A stretch of 64,000 nt of DNA from Glandiceps talaboti (GCF_964340395.1 NC_135560.1:14958598-15022597); one strand, 5' to 3'; positions 1 to 20,738 are shown, numbered from the stretch's first letter. Notes: a model not told the origin generated them from the letters alone. Program-made: numbers and translations.

Positions 1-395
1 AAAAATGTCAAAGTATGATACTGTAATATGTTATTGAATAGGGCCCCTCTGTATATTGTACTAATGGTATATGAAACACATTCTCTTTTCTGGATGCAAC
101 TGGTTTATCTCATTCGATTTTAGATGATGAAATACCAACTTCACCTTGTAAAATATCTAACAATTAATCATATCATCCGTTCCAAATTATTAATCTATTT
201 TGTAGGTACCTACCAATGGTCAATTAATCATTGTAAAATATATTAATTACTATTTATTTTCAAGTCCCTTGTTTGTTTAATCTTGATTGAACATTTCAAT
301 ATATATTCTAAGCTACTGATAAAACAATGATTAATCAGTTAAAAAAACTAATAACATTTCTAATCGTAATATCTGTTCATCCATCCATAATTCGC

Positions 396-531
396 TCATT
401 CATTCATTCATCCATTCATCCATCCATCCATCCATCCATCCATTCATTCATTCATTCATCCATCCATCCATCCATTCATTCATTCATTCATTCATTCATT
501 CATTCATTCATTCATTCATTCATTCATTCAT
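396..531. repeat. (CATT)n/(CATC)n microsatellite
   Basis: Mixed CATC and CATT units; a smaller (CATC)n follows at 641-683. Both give Ser-Ile-His-rich frames that are not genes. Confidence 0.9.
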
Positions 532-1189
532 ACCTATCTACTAATCGATAGTTCCGTACTTCCATATGTTCACCTCACTTCTCATCAAAAGGCCTATCCA
601 TCAGTGCATCCACGATTCCACGCATAAATGCATTCACTCACCCACCCATCCATCCATCCATCCATCCATCCATCTATCCATCCACCAGTCTATTCACGAA
701 TCTATCAATCTAGCTAGTCCTCCGCAACCAACTATCCATCAAATGATTATTCCAAAACTCCTACATTAACCTACGCTATGCATTCAATCACCCTTCCATG
801 TATGTACCTGCATGTACCATGCATAGCCGTGTCTTTGATGAATCGATTCGTCATTACACATTTACATCACTCCCTCATACAGTCATTCATTTAAAAGCAG
901 TCATCTACCTGCTATTTCGTCTCTTCGTCAACCCGCTCCCCAATATTTAGAACCATTCATCATATCATATGTCCATTCGTAACATCAATTCATCCATCTG
1001 TATACATTTACCTTCCTCTTACCCCACATCCAAGTTTATAACAAATTATGACACCATCCATGTAAACAATGCATAGGATCTATCCATTATCAACATGACT
1101 TTACCTTTTATCGTGAGTGATGAAGTTTCCTAATGTGTCTTAAGCAAACTTAGCAGTTTAAAACGCAACCGACTGTATAGCGTGCACAT

Positions 1190-1192
<3 letters not shown>

Positions 1193-1276
<84 letters not shown>

Positions 1277-1278
1277 TC

Positions 1279-1352
<74 letters not shown>
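1193..1352. repeat. (GA)n joined to (GACA)n
   Basis: A pure GA run of about 50 bases passes into about 100 bases of GACA with one GTCA variant. Confidence 0.95.
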
Positions 1353-1353
<1 letters not shown>

Positions 1354-2813
1354 TCTCCTGTTATAGGCAGTTATTTCTTCGGGTTAAAATGCAGCACTTT
1401 ACAATGTCTTATTTCCAACTTGATACCCCCACCCGCAAAAGACCAAACGGTTGAACGCTTAGTTTCCTCAAGCTGATCCAATTTACCCAATTTAGAATAC
1501 ATTTCTGAGTCTAATCAAATAAACAATATCTAAAATAGGGTAGCTTTATTCAATTAAACTGATTACCTGAAGTTCAGTTGACTGGCATAAACTATTTCTC
1601 CGCACGCACAGATATTATCACCAAGCAGATATAGAGTTGTGAGTGTTCTGATGTCTTAATAGCTTATAAACTGCAACAATTCTCGGGGAATTATGTGGTG
1701 TCCCAACTCATTAGGTTAAAATTAGAGGAAACATATTACAAATGTCATTTTGACAATCTGCTTCAAAACGTATGACATATGCATTGAACAAACGACAGCT
1801 TATAACAACCTGCCTCGGTGAACTCCTTCGAACTTACATGAAACACTGTCTAATATGTTGACGGTACAAGAAACGCAAGGTTGATACGACTGGTATCTGT
1901 TTTATGTCTATAACATCGAAATTCATATATAGCAATATGCACGATGATCTGTCTATGTACGGGTCATTTCATCAGTAATGTATGGATCTCTCGTTTCATT
2001 TTAGTTCTATCAGGCGTGTTGGCTGATTTCACAGTGGCACATTGAACACTGACATCATTTCGAACTAAGTATATTTATGGAATGTTTTCTTTAGTTGTTG
2101 GCTCATCAGCTTAGTAATTTGTCGATTTTGTGTGATCTTAGATGATTTCTTCACTCCTAATATACGAAAATTAAGCCTGCAAAATTTCGAAATCATTTTC
2201 TTGGACATAAATAAACATTTCGTTCGATACCCCTTTCAAATGTTTCCCCACAAACAATATGCGTTGTTGTTTGTTTAAGCACTTTCTCTATCACAATCTC
2301 GTAAAAGGGTACATTTTCCGCCCCAAACAACTTATGTAAAGTGGTTTACGACGATTATCTACCATTTCTTGAGGTGTAAGCTATTGCTTGGAAAGCATAG
2401 GTAATTTGAGTTCTTTTCTGAACACATATGCCTATTACAGTTTTGTGTTATCTACATACAATCGAAGTGTGTGCAAGATCTTTTCTAGACCTTTGGGGTC
2501 ATTTCCCACTAATTGCATATGTAATATTGTAATTCAGTATCCCAAAATTTTAGCCCATGAAAATCACAATCATCATCAAAATATTTTAATACCTCGTCAA
2601 ACTATCAACAACACATACAATTGGTGTCTATCTCAACCTTAAACCTTGTGATAAGGCTCACTGATCTTGATTGTTTATTTAATACAATTGACTCGGTCTT
2701 TGGAAAACATCTCAAACACCAACACTGCAATACATCGTATTGGAAAGCGAGTAGGTATCCCATAAACGATATATTACCGCCACAAAAAAATGCATTTTTC
2801 ATTTATTTTTATT

Positions 2814-2862
2814 CTATTTTGACGCTGTCAGCCACCTCTATTTTGACGCTGTCAGCGACCTC
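2814..2862. repeat. 24-bp tandem duplication
   Basis: Two copies of attttgacgctgtcagccac plus ctct, differing by one base. Confidence 0.8.
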
Positions 2863-4416
2863 TCAGCTCGCGATGTATGACAAGGGTGACCTACTCACAG
2901 TTATGACTTCGCACGATATGTGTAAAATAAAAGGTTTTATTGACCAACAATATGTTGGTACACGCACAATACGGGCTGTCAACTAACCGTCACTTTTGGT
3001 TTAAAGTCAGGCGACCGTCAAAGCAATCAATCACTTGATTTTAATGCTAAGTTTAGTATTATTGAACAGTTTCCAGTTGCAGAGTGACGTCATACGCATA
3101 TGCCGTCCTAATTTTAATTACAGCTACTCGAGTATTGAATTTGTTAATGTTATTAGTGGTCAGCCAATAACATTTAATCTGGTTATACAGTCTATGACAG
3201 ATCGGATCCTTCAAGGCATTCACGTCATCCTTACTATAGTTTAGTGAATGAAAAATCACACCTGTGACGTACAGGTACACATATAACATATTTATTATTA
3301 GATCATTAGTGTTCGTTTTGATGTATTGTATTTTTGAGATGAATTGTGTATTTCTAATTCATTTGTAGTTTTGTGCTAAAATATACTATACTACAGTACT
3401 GCACTATACTACTTTTATATAGCAACACATATTCAACAAATTTCAGTTGAGTGCAAGATAATTTAAATCAATAAAGAACGCACTAACTAGGTGAAGTGTC
3501 GTTGCAGGTCACTGCGTGTGAATGCATGAATTTAATCACAGACTCTACACGAGAGTCTATGATTTAATTAACTTTCAAATTAGCAGCTGTTAACTGTTAA
3601 TGGTAATTAGTTTATATTATTACCATCGATATATCATCATTTACGCTGAAACTGTTTGCTCTCTTCCGTTCCCATTACGTCCGTTGAAAGGGAAACCTTT
3701 ACCTCGAAATTATTTCATTCACCCTAATCACCTGTTGTTTGTTTATAATTGTTTGTGTTTAATGTGTATACTTGATGTCCGTGTGTCAACAGTCGTCAAA
3801 GAGGGACATGCTTGTCGACATATTATACACTTGTGTGATAATGATACAGGGTCAGTCAACGACGTTGTTCTTGCGAAAAACTGTTCTTACGCACTGTTTC
3901 TATAGGTGGACAATTTTTATCGATCGGTACCGTGGAGGAGCAAACACGGAAGAATTGCGACGGGGAAGTCCCGACTTTTAATACAATGGCAGAGGAAGAC
4001 ACGGAAATGTGGGGGAGAGGCACTATGATTTGTTCGTATAGTGGATAGCACAAACATTTTCCTGGTATGGGGGTTGGTAAACCATTCACAATATTTGGTG
4101 GGCAGTGGGCTGACGGGCAAGTTCAAAATCAGCGGGAGGGAACAGCTGAACACCTTCCGACAATTTGATTGAGGGGGGGGGGGCGATTATATTAAAAACA
4201 TAATTTTGGTCGGAAACAACATATAATGATAATAATAGTAATTAAAATATCCCATGAACATCTTTAAATTATGTTCAATGTAGAAAGTAGACTATAAGTA
4301 AAGTCCTCTGACCCCGTAATGTCTTACGCTCCTGTTTTGATTTCTTTAAATGTGCCCTTTTACAGCCAGTTCAACCTCCAGATTGCAGCTGTTATTTTCT
4401 TTTCATATAATTTCAG

Positions 4417-13433
<9,017 letters not shown>

Positions 13434-13756
13434 GGTGTTTTTATCGAAATGGGAAAAAACATGTCCAGACAGCCCTCAAATGGAAGCCGGCGAATAACCG
13501 GACGAAGACGTTGGAGATGTCAGATGAATATAAGACATGAGAATGTTCAAAGAAAATGTGCCTATTTCTTCGAGCTGTGAGTTAAAAAAACTATCATGTT
13601 CCGACAATTGCTACAATCATTGAAAATTCTTAATCCCCCCCCTCTTTCATTTTACCTGGACAGTAGTTACCGGTGTGGGGATTAAATTTTCTATGACGAT
13701 GCAGACAAGAGACAACTAATTCCGGCACAGAAAAAAAAAGATCAAATCTGATATTG

Positions 13757-13762
13757 AATAAA
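13757..13762 (+). terminator. Poly(A) signal AATAAA, probable end of the nAChR mRNA
   Basis: This canonical hexamer lies about 325 bases after the stop codon, in an AT-rich 3' UTR with no other obvious hexamer before it. Another AATAAA at 14655 could be a distal site or belong to the reading frame at 14370-14618. Confidence 0.6.
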
Positions 13763-14369
13763 ATTATGTAGCAAACAGTACAGATTAATACGGTGTATCA
13801 TATCTATCAGAACTTTGTTTTCGTAGACTAATTAATTGCCTCATGTCGGCACCACCAAATTTCCATGGCTGGCTATTGGTAACAGATGTCTCTATAGAAA
13901 CAAACGGGAAACAGTTGCTGCAATATATAGTTGTGACGCAGACAACCAACACAATTAGTTGTTTTTTGTCTGTTGACGGCAGTTGTAAGTACTAGCTAAT
14001 TAGTGCGAACTGACTTCAAAGAAAAAATTCACGTAAAAGCTTCCAAAGAACAAAGTTAGTGGTTTTTTTTTTACAACGTGCAATTATAGGCGAGTAATAT
14101 TTTATGGGACGTATAAGAAAAAATGTGTGAATCGTTAGAAACTAGAATGGTAGGTCATTGCGTTGGACTCCAAAAGGCACCAAAAAGAAAATTTCAATAA
14201 TGCATTTTAATACCTGGTCTTCCAAACTTGTTTTGGATTATAAGACAACTGTAAATATATTTTTTTGTGAATTTCAAATCTATTTTGACAATATAATATA
14301 AATTACAATTCCTGATCAATCAAGTCACACGATTTAAGCACACCGTTGTCGCAAAACCAATAGACCACT

Positions 14370-14618
14370 TTGCGGCAACAGCAAAAACAAAAATTCCCGG
14401 ATGCAACAAAGGTAATGTTCTATTTGCAAGACCGCAAAATATATTCCGATTCGCAAGAATACCTGTCGGTGTATTCAAAGTTCATTGGCATTGCTGCTGA
14501 TGTGGAGATGGTGTCAAACAGATTTTTTACACAATATGTGTGTGACTTTGGGATGTGCTCGGAAGGTACAGCCATATATGGTTATATTGTTAAAGTCGAA
14601 AGTCCGTTGCAATTCTGA
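14370..14618 (+). CDS. Hypothetical 82-residue reading frame, possibly a terminal exon
   Basis: This is an unrecognised frame with a varied, protein-like composition (for example YLQDRKIYSDSQEYLSVYSK and QYVCDFGMCSEGTAIYGYIV). It lies outside simple repeats and is followed 37 bases after the stop by AATAAA. A possible acceptor, cggcaacag, precedes it, but the pyrimidine tract is poor and no partner exon was found. It could equally be chance in the receptor's 3' flank. Confidence 0.22.
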   Translation: MRQQQKQKFPDATKVMFYLQDRKIYSDSQEYLSVYSKFIGIAADVEMVSNRFFTQYVCDFGMCSEGTAIYGYIVKVESPLQF

Positions 14619-14980
14619 AACCGGTGAACTGTCGTGAAGATAGAGGCAAGTGGGAATAAAGAGATCAGTGATACTGAATATCATTTTTAACATACGAGTT
14701 CCTTCGTATTAGAGTAACGATTTGGTATCACTTTACTACAACGAACCACAGACTAGCTGGGGATAGAAGTTCTGACAATGCAATGAGCCTTTTTTAAATC
14801 AACGTTTTAACTTTCAAATTAAGATTTTTGTGATATGATGATTATAATGTGTCTTTTGTTGATGCAATACAATGCCATGACCATTTGACTTTCATCTTTA
14901 CTTGTTCAAAAATCTATACAATGTCATATGCATGTATTTGTATATGTATATGCATGCATATACACATACTGACAGGCATG

Positions 14981-14982
<2 letters not shown>

Positions 14983-15017
<35 letters not shown>

Positions 15018-15018
15018 C

Positions 15019-15068
<50 letters not shown>

Positions 15069-15085
15069 CAGGCAGGCAGGCAGGC

Positions 15086-15137
<52 letters not shown>

Positions 15138-15265
15138 GGACGGACGCACACACACACACACACACACACATACATACATACATACATACATACATACATA
15201 CATACATACATACATACATACATACATACATACATACATACATACATACATACATTCATACATAC
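14983..15265. repeat. Compound (GACA)n-(GGCA)n-(GACA)n-(CA)n-(CATA)n
   Basis: Motif changes occur by single-base steps along one array, with a four-unit GGCA block in the middle. All frames crossing it are repeat translations. Confidence 0.97.
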
Positions 15266-16312
15266 GAGATCACAATACTAAATAAAGTAAAAATGGCATT
15301 TCCATGCTATAATAGAACATTTATATATAAGTTGTTACAAAACAAGCCAAGATAGACGTGAACTAAACCCTCTATACATAAAGTATTTTATATAGTAGTA
15401 CATACTTCTGTGATTAGCTATGTTATGCCAACCTGAGCTATATTATGACAACCTGCGTTTAGAATTATAATCTCTAGATAACAGAAGTAATACACGTCAT
15501 CGATGTGAGTAGGGGTGTAATAAATTCTAGTTTGTGCCTATCTCAGCTGCCATAACAATATTTGGTTTTCAAAATCAAATGATGAGTTGGTACTCTTTAC
15601 AAAATTCAGCATATGAGACCAGAATGAAACGGAGGTGACAAGTAAACTTCAGTTTGTGGACTAGTGTAGACTTATTCAATTAATTGTAGCAGACTAGAGT
15701 GTTGTTTACGAACTGGGCAAGTGTACTCTTTACTGATACACTTATATATTGGTTCAGAAGGCAGGACACGGAACTGCCGTAGAGGGCGGTCCTAGAGGCA
15801 GTCGTTAGAATTTACGTTGGAATTTACTAAATTTACATTTCCTATGCTTTTTCTTCAGAGTGAAAATAATGTTTGTAAGAAGTTAGCCAGAAACCATTTA
15901 CGTAAATAAGCTTTTTAACATGATGTGTTGTTTTTATCATTTGGTTTAGCGGAGACATTAGATTTGATAAAAATTTCATATTTTAAATCGCGTATTGAGT
16001 CTTTTCATGTGTTTGATGAAGAATATTAATATTATCGTTGGAAGAGGATTTGATTCCAAAAATGGTTATGGCTGGTATATTCCACAGCCTGCTTACGGGG
16101 AAGTGGAAAATTACCTTCTCACGCTGTGTAATATCATGACAGTAGGCCCTTGATGACAATCAGGGTACACGATTTCCTAAAGATGTGGGTTTGAGGTCCG
16201 TATATTAGTGTGCTTCATGAACTAATACTTTGATATCTCAATGTATAATTAATGAAAATCAAACTGCAAACCCTTCTCACTGAATTGTTACAACTCATCG
16301 AATCAGGGGTAC

Positions 16313-16907
16313 GTAATAAATCTCTGAGACGATCGAAATATCGCTAGCTGCGTTATCCAAACAGTTGCTAAGAAACAAGTTCTCTGTTGTTCTCATAGAA
16401 GCTATGTCATAGAATGGGCGAGCGTTTCACCGAATACAGGGCTTTGTTTTTAGTGATATTGAAACACGGAGATTTTGATTATTGTCGTAGTTTTATCAAT
16501 ACCAGGCATTCCTATGCCGGTCGGTTGTTATACCCATTCCTGTTGAAGTGGCTGAGGTTATTCACACATTTCTTCGAACAACATGGACAATATTTATAAC
16601 TACTTGCTGCACTAGTTCTTAAACCCATTCCTCCCAGAAAGAAAACTATATGCGAATGTAAAATTTGTCTTGAACGTAGAAATCACGGAAAATTCTTACC
16701 TTTTGGATCATTCTATAGTGTCGCGATTGGAGGTCGCCATGTTGAATACGTCATCATTTTGTCACGTGACGTAACTTTACAGTAGTTTATTGGATTTCGT
16801 AGTTGGACATATGGCTTCTAGTATCGCAACTGCAAATGAATTTGTTTCCTAGCAGCTGATTCGTTAACGCAGCTAGCGATATTTGGATCGTCGCTAAGAT
16901 GTATTAC
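16313..16907. mobile_element. Foldback DNA element with long imperfect terminal inverted repeats
   Basis: The left arm (about 16313-16410) and right arm (about 16808-16907) are reverse complements over roughly 90-100 bases. Their best-conserved core is atatcgctagctgcgtta on the left and its complement on the right. About 400 bases lie between them. The interior holds a 61-codon frame at 16414-16599 with no recognised transposase motif, so the element looks non-autonomous. The exact ends and target duplication are unclear; similarity may begin slightly farther out. Confidence 0.6.
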
Positions 16908-17390
16908 CTACCACTGCGAATTGTCCAAACATAAAAAATTAGTTGAAACGAAAGTATGAACATTCACATTTTTTATGCAAATTATGAGGCATCTGTCGAC
17001 TGGAGGTTGTTGTGGGTACTGAGTACAAGCTATGCAAACAATCAAGAAGTATAAGACGGTATCGATCTAATGGGTTTTTGTTATAAATACGCCTTTACAG
17101 GCAAGTAAAGAGGGCGCTGCACATTTCCGTATGTGTGTCTTACTTACGGGGGGGGGGGGGTTCGTCGCCATCTTAGATTTGCCATCTTATGTAGTCCTCT
17201 TCCGATGACGTGTACTACTAAAACAGACATATATATATATTTATGGTCGAAGACATTACCCATAATGGTTGAAAAGTAAACCATTATAGTACCCACTACA
17301 CAGGGTGTTTTTTTCAATCACTAAATATATGTCTAATTCGTGACTTTGGGTTTAATTCTTCAGTGAAAGGGGTTGCAATTGCCTAACAGT

Positions 17391-17535
17391 TAGTCTAGCT
17401 GCTAGACCTCGGGTGTTCTTCCGATACAATACGACACACGAACGAACATCGCTATCGAGGATGGGCAAGCCCTCACTGCGAACTTCGTTCGCTTATCGTA
17501 TCGAAAGAAAGCCCGAACGTCTAGCAGCAAAACTA
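17391..17535. mobile_element. 145-bp MITE with 9-bp target-site duplication
   Basis: The element starts tagtctagctgctagac and ends gtctagcagcaaaacta, so its termini are inverted repeats. The arms continue inward as a longer imperfect inverted repeat (about 30 bases each, to roughly 17427 and 17498). It is flanked on both sides by the identical 9-mer cctaacagt (17382-17390 and 17536-17544). A 9-bp duplication is typical of Mutator-like transposons, but the superfamily is inferred. There is no coding capacity. Confidence 0.8.
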
Positions 17536-17885
17536 CCTAACAGTCTGTTGTGACACCGAGTTTGAAATTTGACGGTTTTAGGTTAGATACACAGTTTGAT
17601 CATTATAAGTCAATGTCGATTGAATTAAAACCAATTTTTCAATAAAACTGTTTTGTACTAAACTACAGTCTTCTGACTCAGTCACTTATTTACGTCATTA
17701 TACTGTACTGTGGTGTACGATTATATGTTGATGTGGTGTTGTTTTTAGTTCTTTTTTATCTTCTGTTTTGTTGTACATATTTTTATTGAGAAAACTGACC
17801 GTGACATGAATGGACAATGCCTTGCATTGTTTTGCAACGTGACCACAGCCATCAATACAAGTTGACGTAAACATACGCACTGTAA

Positions 17886-17888
<3 letters not shown>

Positions 17889-17975
<87 letters not shown>

Positions 17976-17989
17976 TGATACTCACCGAG

Positions 17990-18033
<44 letters not shown>

Positions 18034-18087
18034 CTCGGTGAGTATCAATCTGCTAAGACAGTGCTCTATACCGCAGTGGCAGAGCGC

Positions 18088-18172
<85 letters not shown>
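17889..18172. repeat. TA-bounded repeat module with hairpin around (TA)n
   Basis: Three (TA)n tracts (17889-17970, 17991-18032, 18090-18172) flank unique-looking modules. The 19-base arms at 17974-17992 and 18031-18049 (attgatactcaccgagtta and its complement) enclose the middle TA tract. The module at 18033-18087 ends gcagtggcagagcgcaa and recurs in the opposite orientation at 21943-21999. Reading frames here with long Tyr-Ile runs are translations of TA repeats. Confidence 0.75.
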
Positions 18173-18174
<2 letters not shown>

Positions 18175-18415
18175 GAACCCAGCAGTGAAGTTGCAGATCA
18201 AGTTTGGATTTTTTTTTCAAAAGTTGGTCCCGTACAAAGGAAAGTTCCCATTTAATCCTTTTATGGCTCCAACTAAACCCCAAAACCTGGGATTGAAACC
18301 TTCCCAATGGAGGTGTATCTGGTAAAGAGAGCGTTTGGAATGCCTTTTGGCTGTTTGTGGGGCTCTGCACAGATAAGAATGACAGGTTATGGTTTTTTTT
18401 TTACTGGCAACTGTG

Positions 18416-18578
18416 TTTTATATTTAAGATGTAAACACAAACAAACATTGAACAACAAACGACTCTGAAATGGTTTGTAATTTATTTAAATGGGTATTTT
18501 ATATTTAAGATATAAACACTAACAAACATTGAACAACAAACGTCTCTGAAATTGCTTGTAAATTTATTTAAATGGGTA
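18416..18578. repeat. Imperfect 81-bp tandem duplication
   Basis: Two adjacent copies, 18416-18496 and 18497-18577, begin ttttatatttaagat and run through aacaaacattgaacaacaaa to ttatttaaatgggta, with a few substitutions. Each copy contributes a TTTATT, that is, AATAAA on the - strand. The poly(A) signal of the neighbouring - strand gene is therefore duplicated. Confidence 0.8.
18563..18568 (-). terminator. Poly(A) signal for the Cys-rich secreted protein gene
   Basis: AATAAA on the - strand, about 150 bases after the TGA stop. A second copy at 18481-18486 comes from the tandem duplication. Either could be used. Confidence 0.5.
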
Positions 18579-18717
18579 TCATATACCGACATTAAACCAC
18601 GTGCACTTCGAAATGATGTTTTTGCCGAAACTCAAATGAAATCATGCAGTAAATGATTTGTAACACCAGAATGAATTCCGTCGAAAATTAGAATCAGAAA
18701 GGTCACAAGTTACCATT

Positions 18718-18893
18718 TCAGTCGTACCAACAAGTACACTGCCATACATTTTGTTCGAAAGCGAGGTAGCATGGATGTGCCCCAGACCACGGTCCTTGGC
18801 ATTGATAATAACAGTAACGATGGCAACGCTGTTGGTCATAAGTATTAGCATCTAAACAACCTTCCGAACAATCCAAACCAAGATAGTCGTCAG
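18718..18893 (-). CDS. Cys-rich protein exon 3 (module 2, stop)
   Basis: The acceptor on the - strand is ttctatag, incoming phase 1, and the exon ends at TGA. It encodes the second module, LDCSEGC to WQCTCWYD. Cysteine spacing matches module 1 except for gaps of 10 and 9 residues. One module per exon with symmetric phase 1 borders suggests duplication by exon copying. Confidence 0.75.
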
Positions 18894-20738
18894 CTATAGA
18901 ATAAATAATGATATAAAATACGTAAGAAAAGTGAAATCAGGAAATGCTATTTGACTTGTCAGTTGATCGGTTTTTCCGCAGGAAGTCTGGTTGTTTGTCA
19001 TGGAACACTGCAGTGTATTTTAATATGAGAATTGTGATATGTGATGTGATGTGATGTGATGTGATGTGGTTTGGTGTGGGTGGTGTGGTGTGATGTGGTG
19101 TGGTGTGGTGTGGTGTGGTGTGATATGATATGTTGTGACGTGACGTGATGTGATGTCACATGTGAAGTATACTGTAGACCAGTCATGTTATTATTCTTTA
19201 TTTAATATATTAATCCTCTCCCTCGCCCTCCTCACATCTCGACACGTAAATAAAATACCCCCATTGCTAGCATTTGCTGTTTGAATCATGTGTCCGAAAA
19301 GTACAAGTCTGTTAAAATTCAAAACCGAAGATCAATGAAATGACTAAAGCTCGCGAAGTTACACACAGGCGACGCTGTCAAGGTCACTTGGCAAAGCGAA
19401 AGGTACTAAGTTATTGCGCTACTGGGTTCAGAGGTCAAGCACGTCAACATTTTAAGAATTGCTGTTACTTACTAATGGTGAGACCAGCTCTAGCCTGAGC
19501 TCTGGCAGTACACTGGCATTGGTAAATACTATGGTCGCTTCTGTACAAACAATAAGAGTCGAGTTTAAAACGAGAACACGTTTTCCTGCAGTCCTCTCTG
19601 CAACTACCTAAATTAGGATAACATCCACTACTGCAATCAAGACAATCTACCACATTCAAGTGAGGGTTTTCACTTGGTGTGACCACGTCTTCTGATTTCG
19701 GAACGAGGTTTTCGGCTTCATGTTTGTGATGACCGTGTTCTACCTTTGTTGAGTTCGTGACCTCGTCGTGCTTTCTATGGCGATGATGTTGACGTTCCGG
19801 TCCTAAAAGATAATATAATCATTATTAAAAAAAAAACAGCTTACAAAACTTCAAACGGCACACACTGATTTGAGGTCTATAACCATGAAGGCTGAAGTCA
19901 CCTGTATTCTGTTTGACCTTAATTTACATGAAAATAGACTGACATTTCCATTGGTGTATATCCTTGAAATACAACAGGTTGACCCTGATCCCTCAAAAAA
20001 AAATAAATGAATAAATAAAGTCTTAAGTTTTCACCGATATTTGCGATGCGAACACTGACCTTGTCTACACAAATGGTATCACAGGAAATGTAAATATTAC
20101 CATATTGAAGAATTCTTACTTTCTTCAATTCCCATAGTGACAATTATTTGTTCATGGAGAGCAACTAGTAGAGCTTTCATCAAGTATCCAGGTATATTAT
20201 GAAAGTAAAATCGTGACGTAATATTTTGGTTACCCCCCCCCCCCCCACACACACAGTAGTTGAGGTTACCAAACCTCTTCGCATCACCTCCATCACAGTA
20301 CCGACGATGGTAAGTTTTAGTAAAACTGAGTGTGTATTATGTATATACGTATATGTGGTCACTTTAACTATATAAACCTTTAAGTTGCCAGACGTACATA
20401 CGCCAAAAATTGCATTGCTCCGAACACAAGTCAAACAAAATAATATTATCATAATCGTAAGGTCTACCCATACTAGTATTCCATCAAATTGTCCTTCAAT
20501 TCGACAGCAAAATAAGGTAACCTTATGATTGGCAAGTAAAAGTATCATCGACATACATATATGAATAGCGCAGATTTGATATGTTTCATGTTGTGGAAGA
20601 TAGGGTGTTATTCGAAAAAAAAGTTAACTTACCCGTCATTCCTTCATTTTCATCAGCATTTATATGGGAAGCGAATATACTGTAAAACAATAGACCTAAT
20701 ACGACTTTGCAAATCCACGTCGTTTCAAAATTTCTCAT
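18718..20738 (-). CDS. Secreted Cys-rich protein with two eight-cysteine modules (three exons)
   Basis: The exons are 20738-20634 (the donor falls at 20633/20632, so the first base of a split codon is at 20633), 19802-19473 and 18893-18718, joined in phase 1 and phase 1. I place the start at the ATG at 20738, which has A at -3. A hydrophobic signal peptide follows, with likely cleavage after ASHINA. An upstream in-frame ATG at 20831 would bury the signal. The mature part has a His-rich stretch (for example HHRHRKHDE, HGHHKHE), an N-S-T site, then two modules. Module 1 is C-x3-C-x6-C-x3-C-x3-C-x8-C-x10-C-x-C; module 2 is the same with x10 and x9 at the two variable gaps. The CxxxC plus CxC pattern recalls CSalphabeta defensin-like folds, but the third helical cysteine is unusual. 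Function is unknown: antimicrobial, metal-binding or other secreted roles are all open. Confidence 0.75.
19037..19146. repeat. (GTGAT)n/(GTGGT)n pentanucleotide tract
   Basis: Degenerate pentamer array in the second intron of the Cys-rich gene. Confidence 0.9.
19473..19802 (-). CDS. Cys-rich protein exon 2 (His-rich linker and module 1)
   Basis: The exon is 330 nt, phase 1 to phase 1. The acceptor on the - strand is tatcttttag and the donor gtaagt. It encodes the His-rich linker and the first eight-cysteine module, from LDCSSGC to YQCQCTAR, then a short Ala/Arg-rich tail. Without splicing the frame would stop just after the donor. Confidence 0.78.
20633..20738 (-). CDS. Cys-rich protein exon 1 (signal peptide)
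   Basis: It encodes MRNFETTW followed by a hydrophobic core (VVLGLLFYSIF) and an acidic start to the mature chain, DENEGMT. The donor on the - strand is g|gtaagt. It ends in phase 1, matching the next exon. Confidence 0.75.

Larger units (their letters stand above)
1..4416. other. Non-coding DNA upstream of the first visible nAChR exon
   Basis: This is most likely intron, because the receptor's 5' exons must lie farther left. It contains CATT/CATC, GA/GACA and other simple tracts near 0.4-1.35 kb. At 2814-2862 there is a 24-bp direct duplication of a segment starting with attttgacgctgtcag. I looked for the expected 45-nt and 140-nt receptor exons by their usual motifs and did not see them. 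Short reading frames here show no splice-bounded coding signal. Confidence 0.6.
13434..16312. other. Downstream flank of the nAChR gene
   Basis: This stretch holds the receptor 3' UTR, the doubtful frame at 14370, and a compound (GACA)n-(CA)n-(CATA)n array at 14.98-15.27 kb. Beyond that I see ordinary AT-rich DNA with no supported gene. Confidence 0.6.

Noticed and set aside
17148-17160. Poly(G) run as a structured or regulatory site
   Set aside because: A single homopolymer without the repeated G-tracts of a quadruplex promoter; similar runs at 5.4, 43.8 and 52.7 kb look like ordinary slippage tracts.
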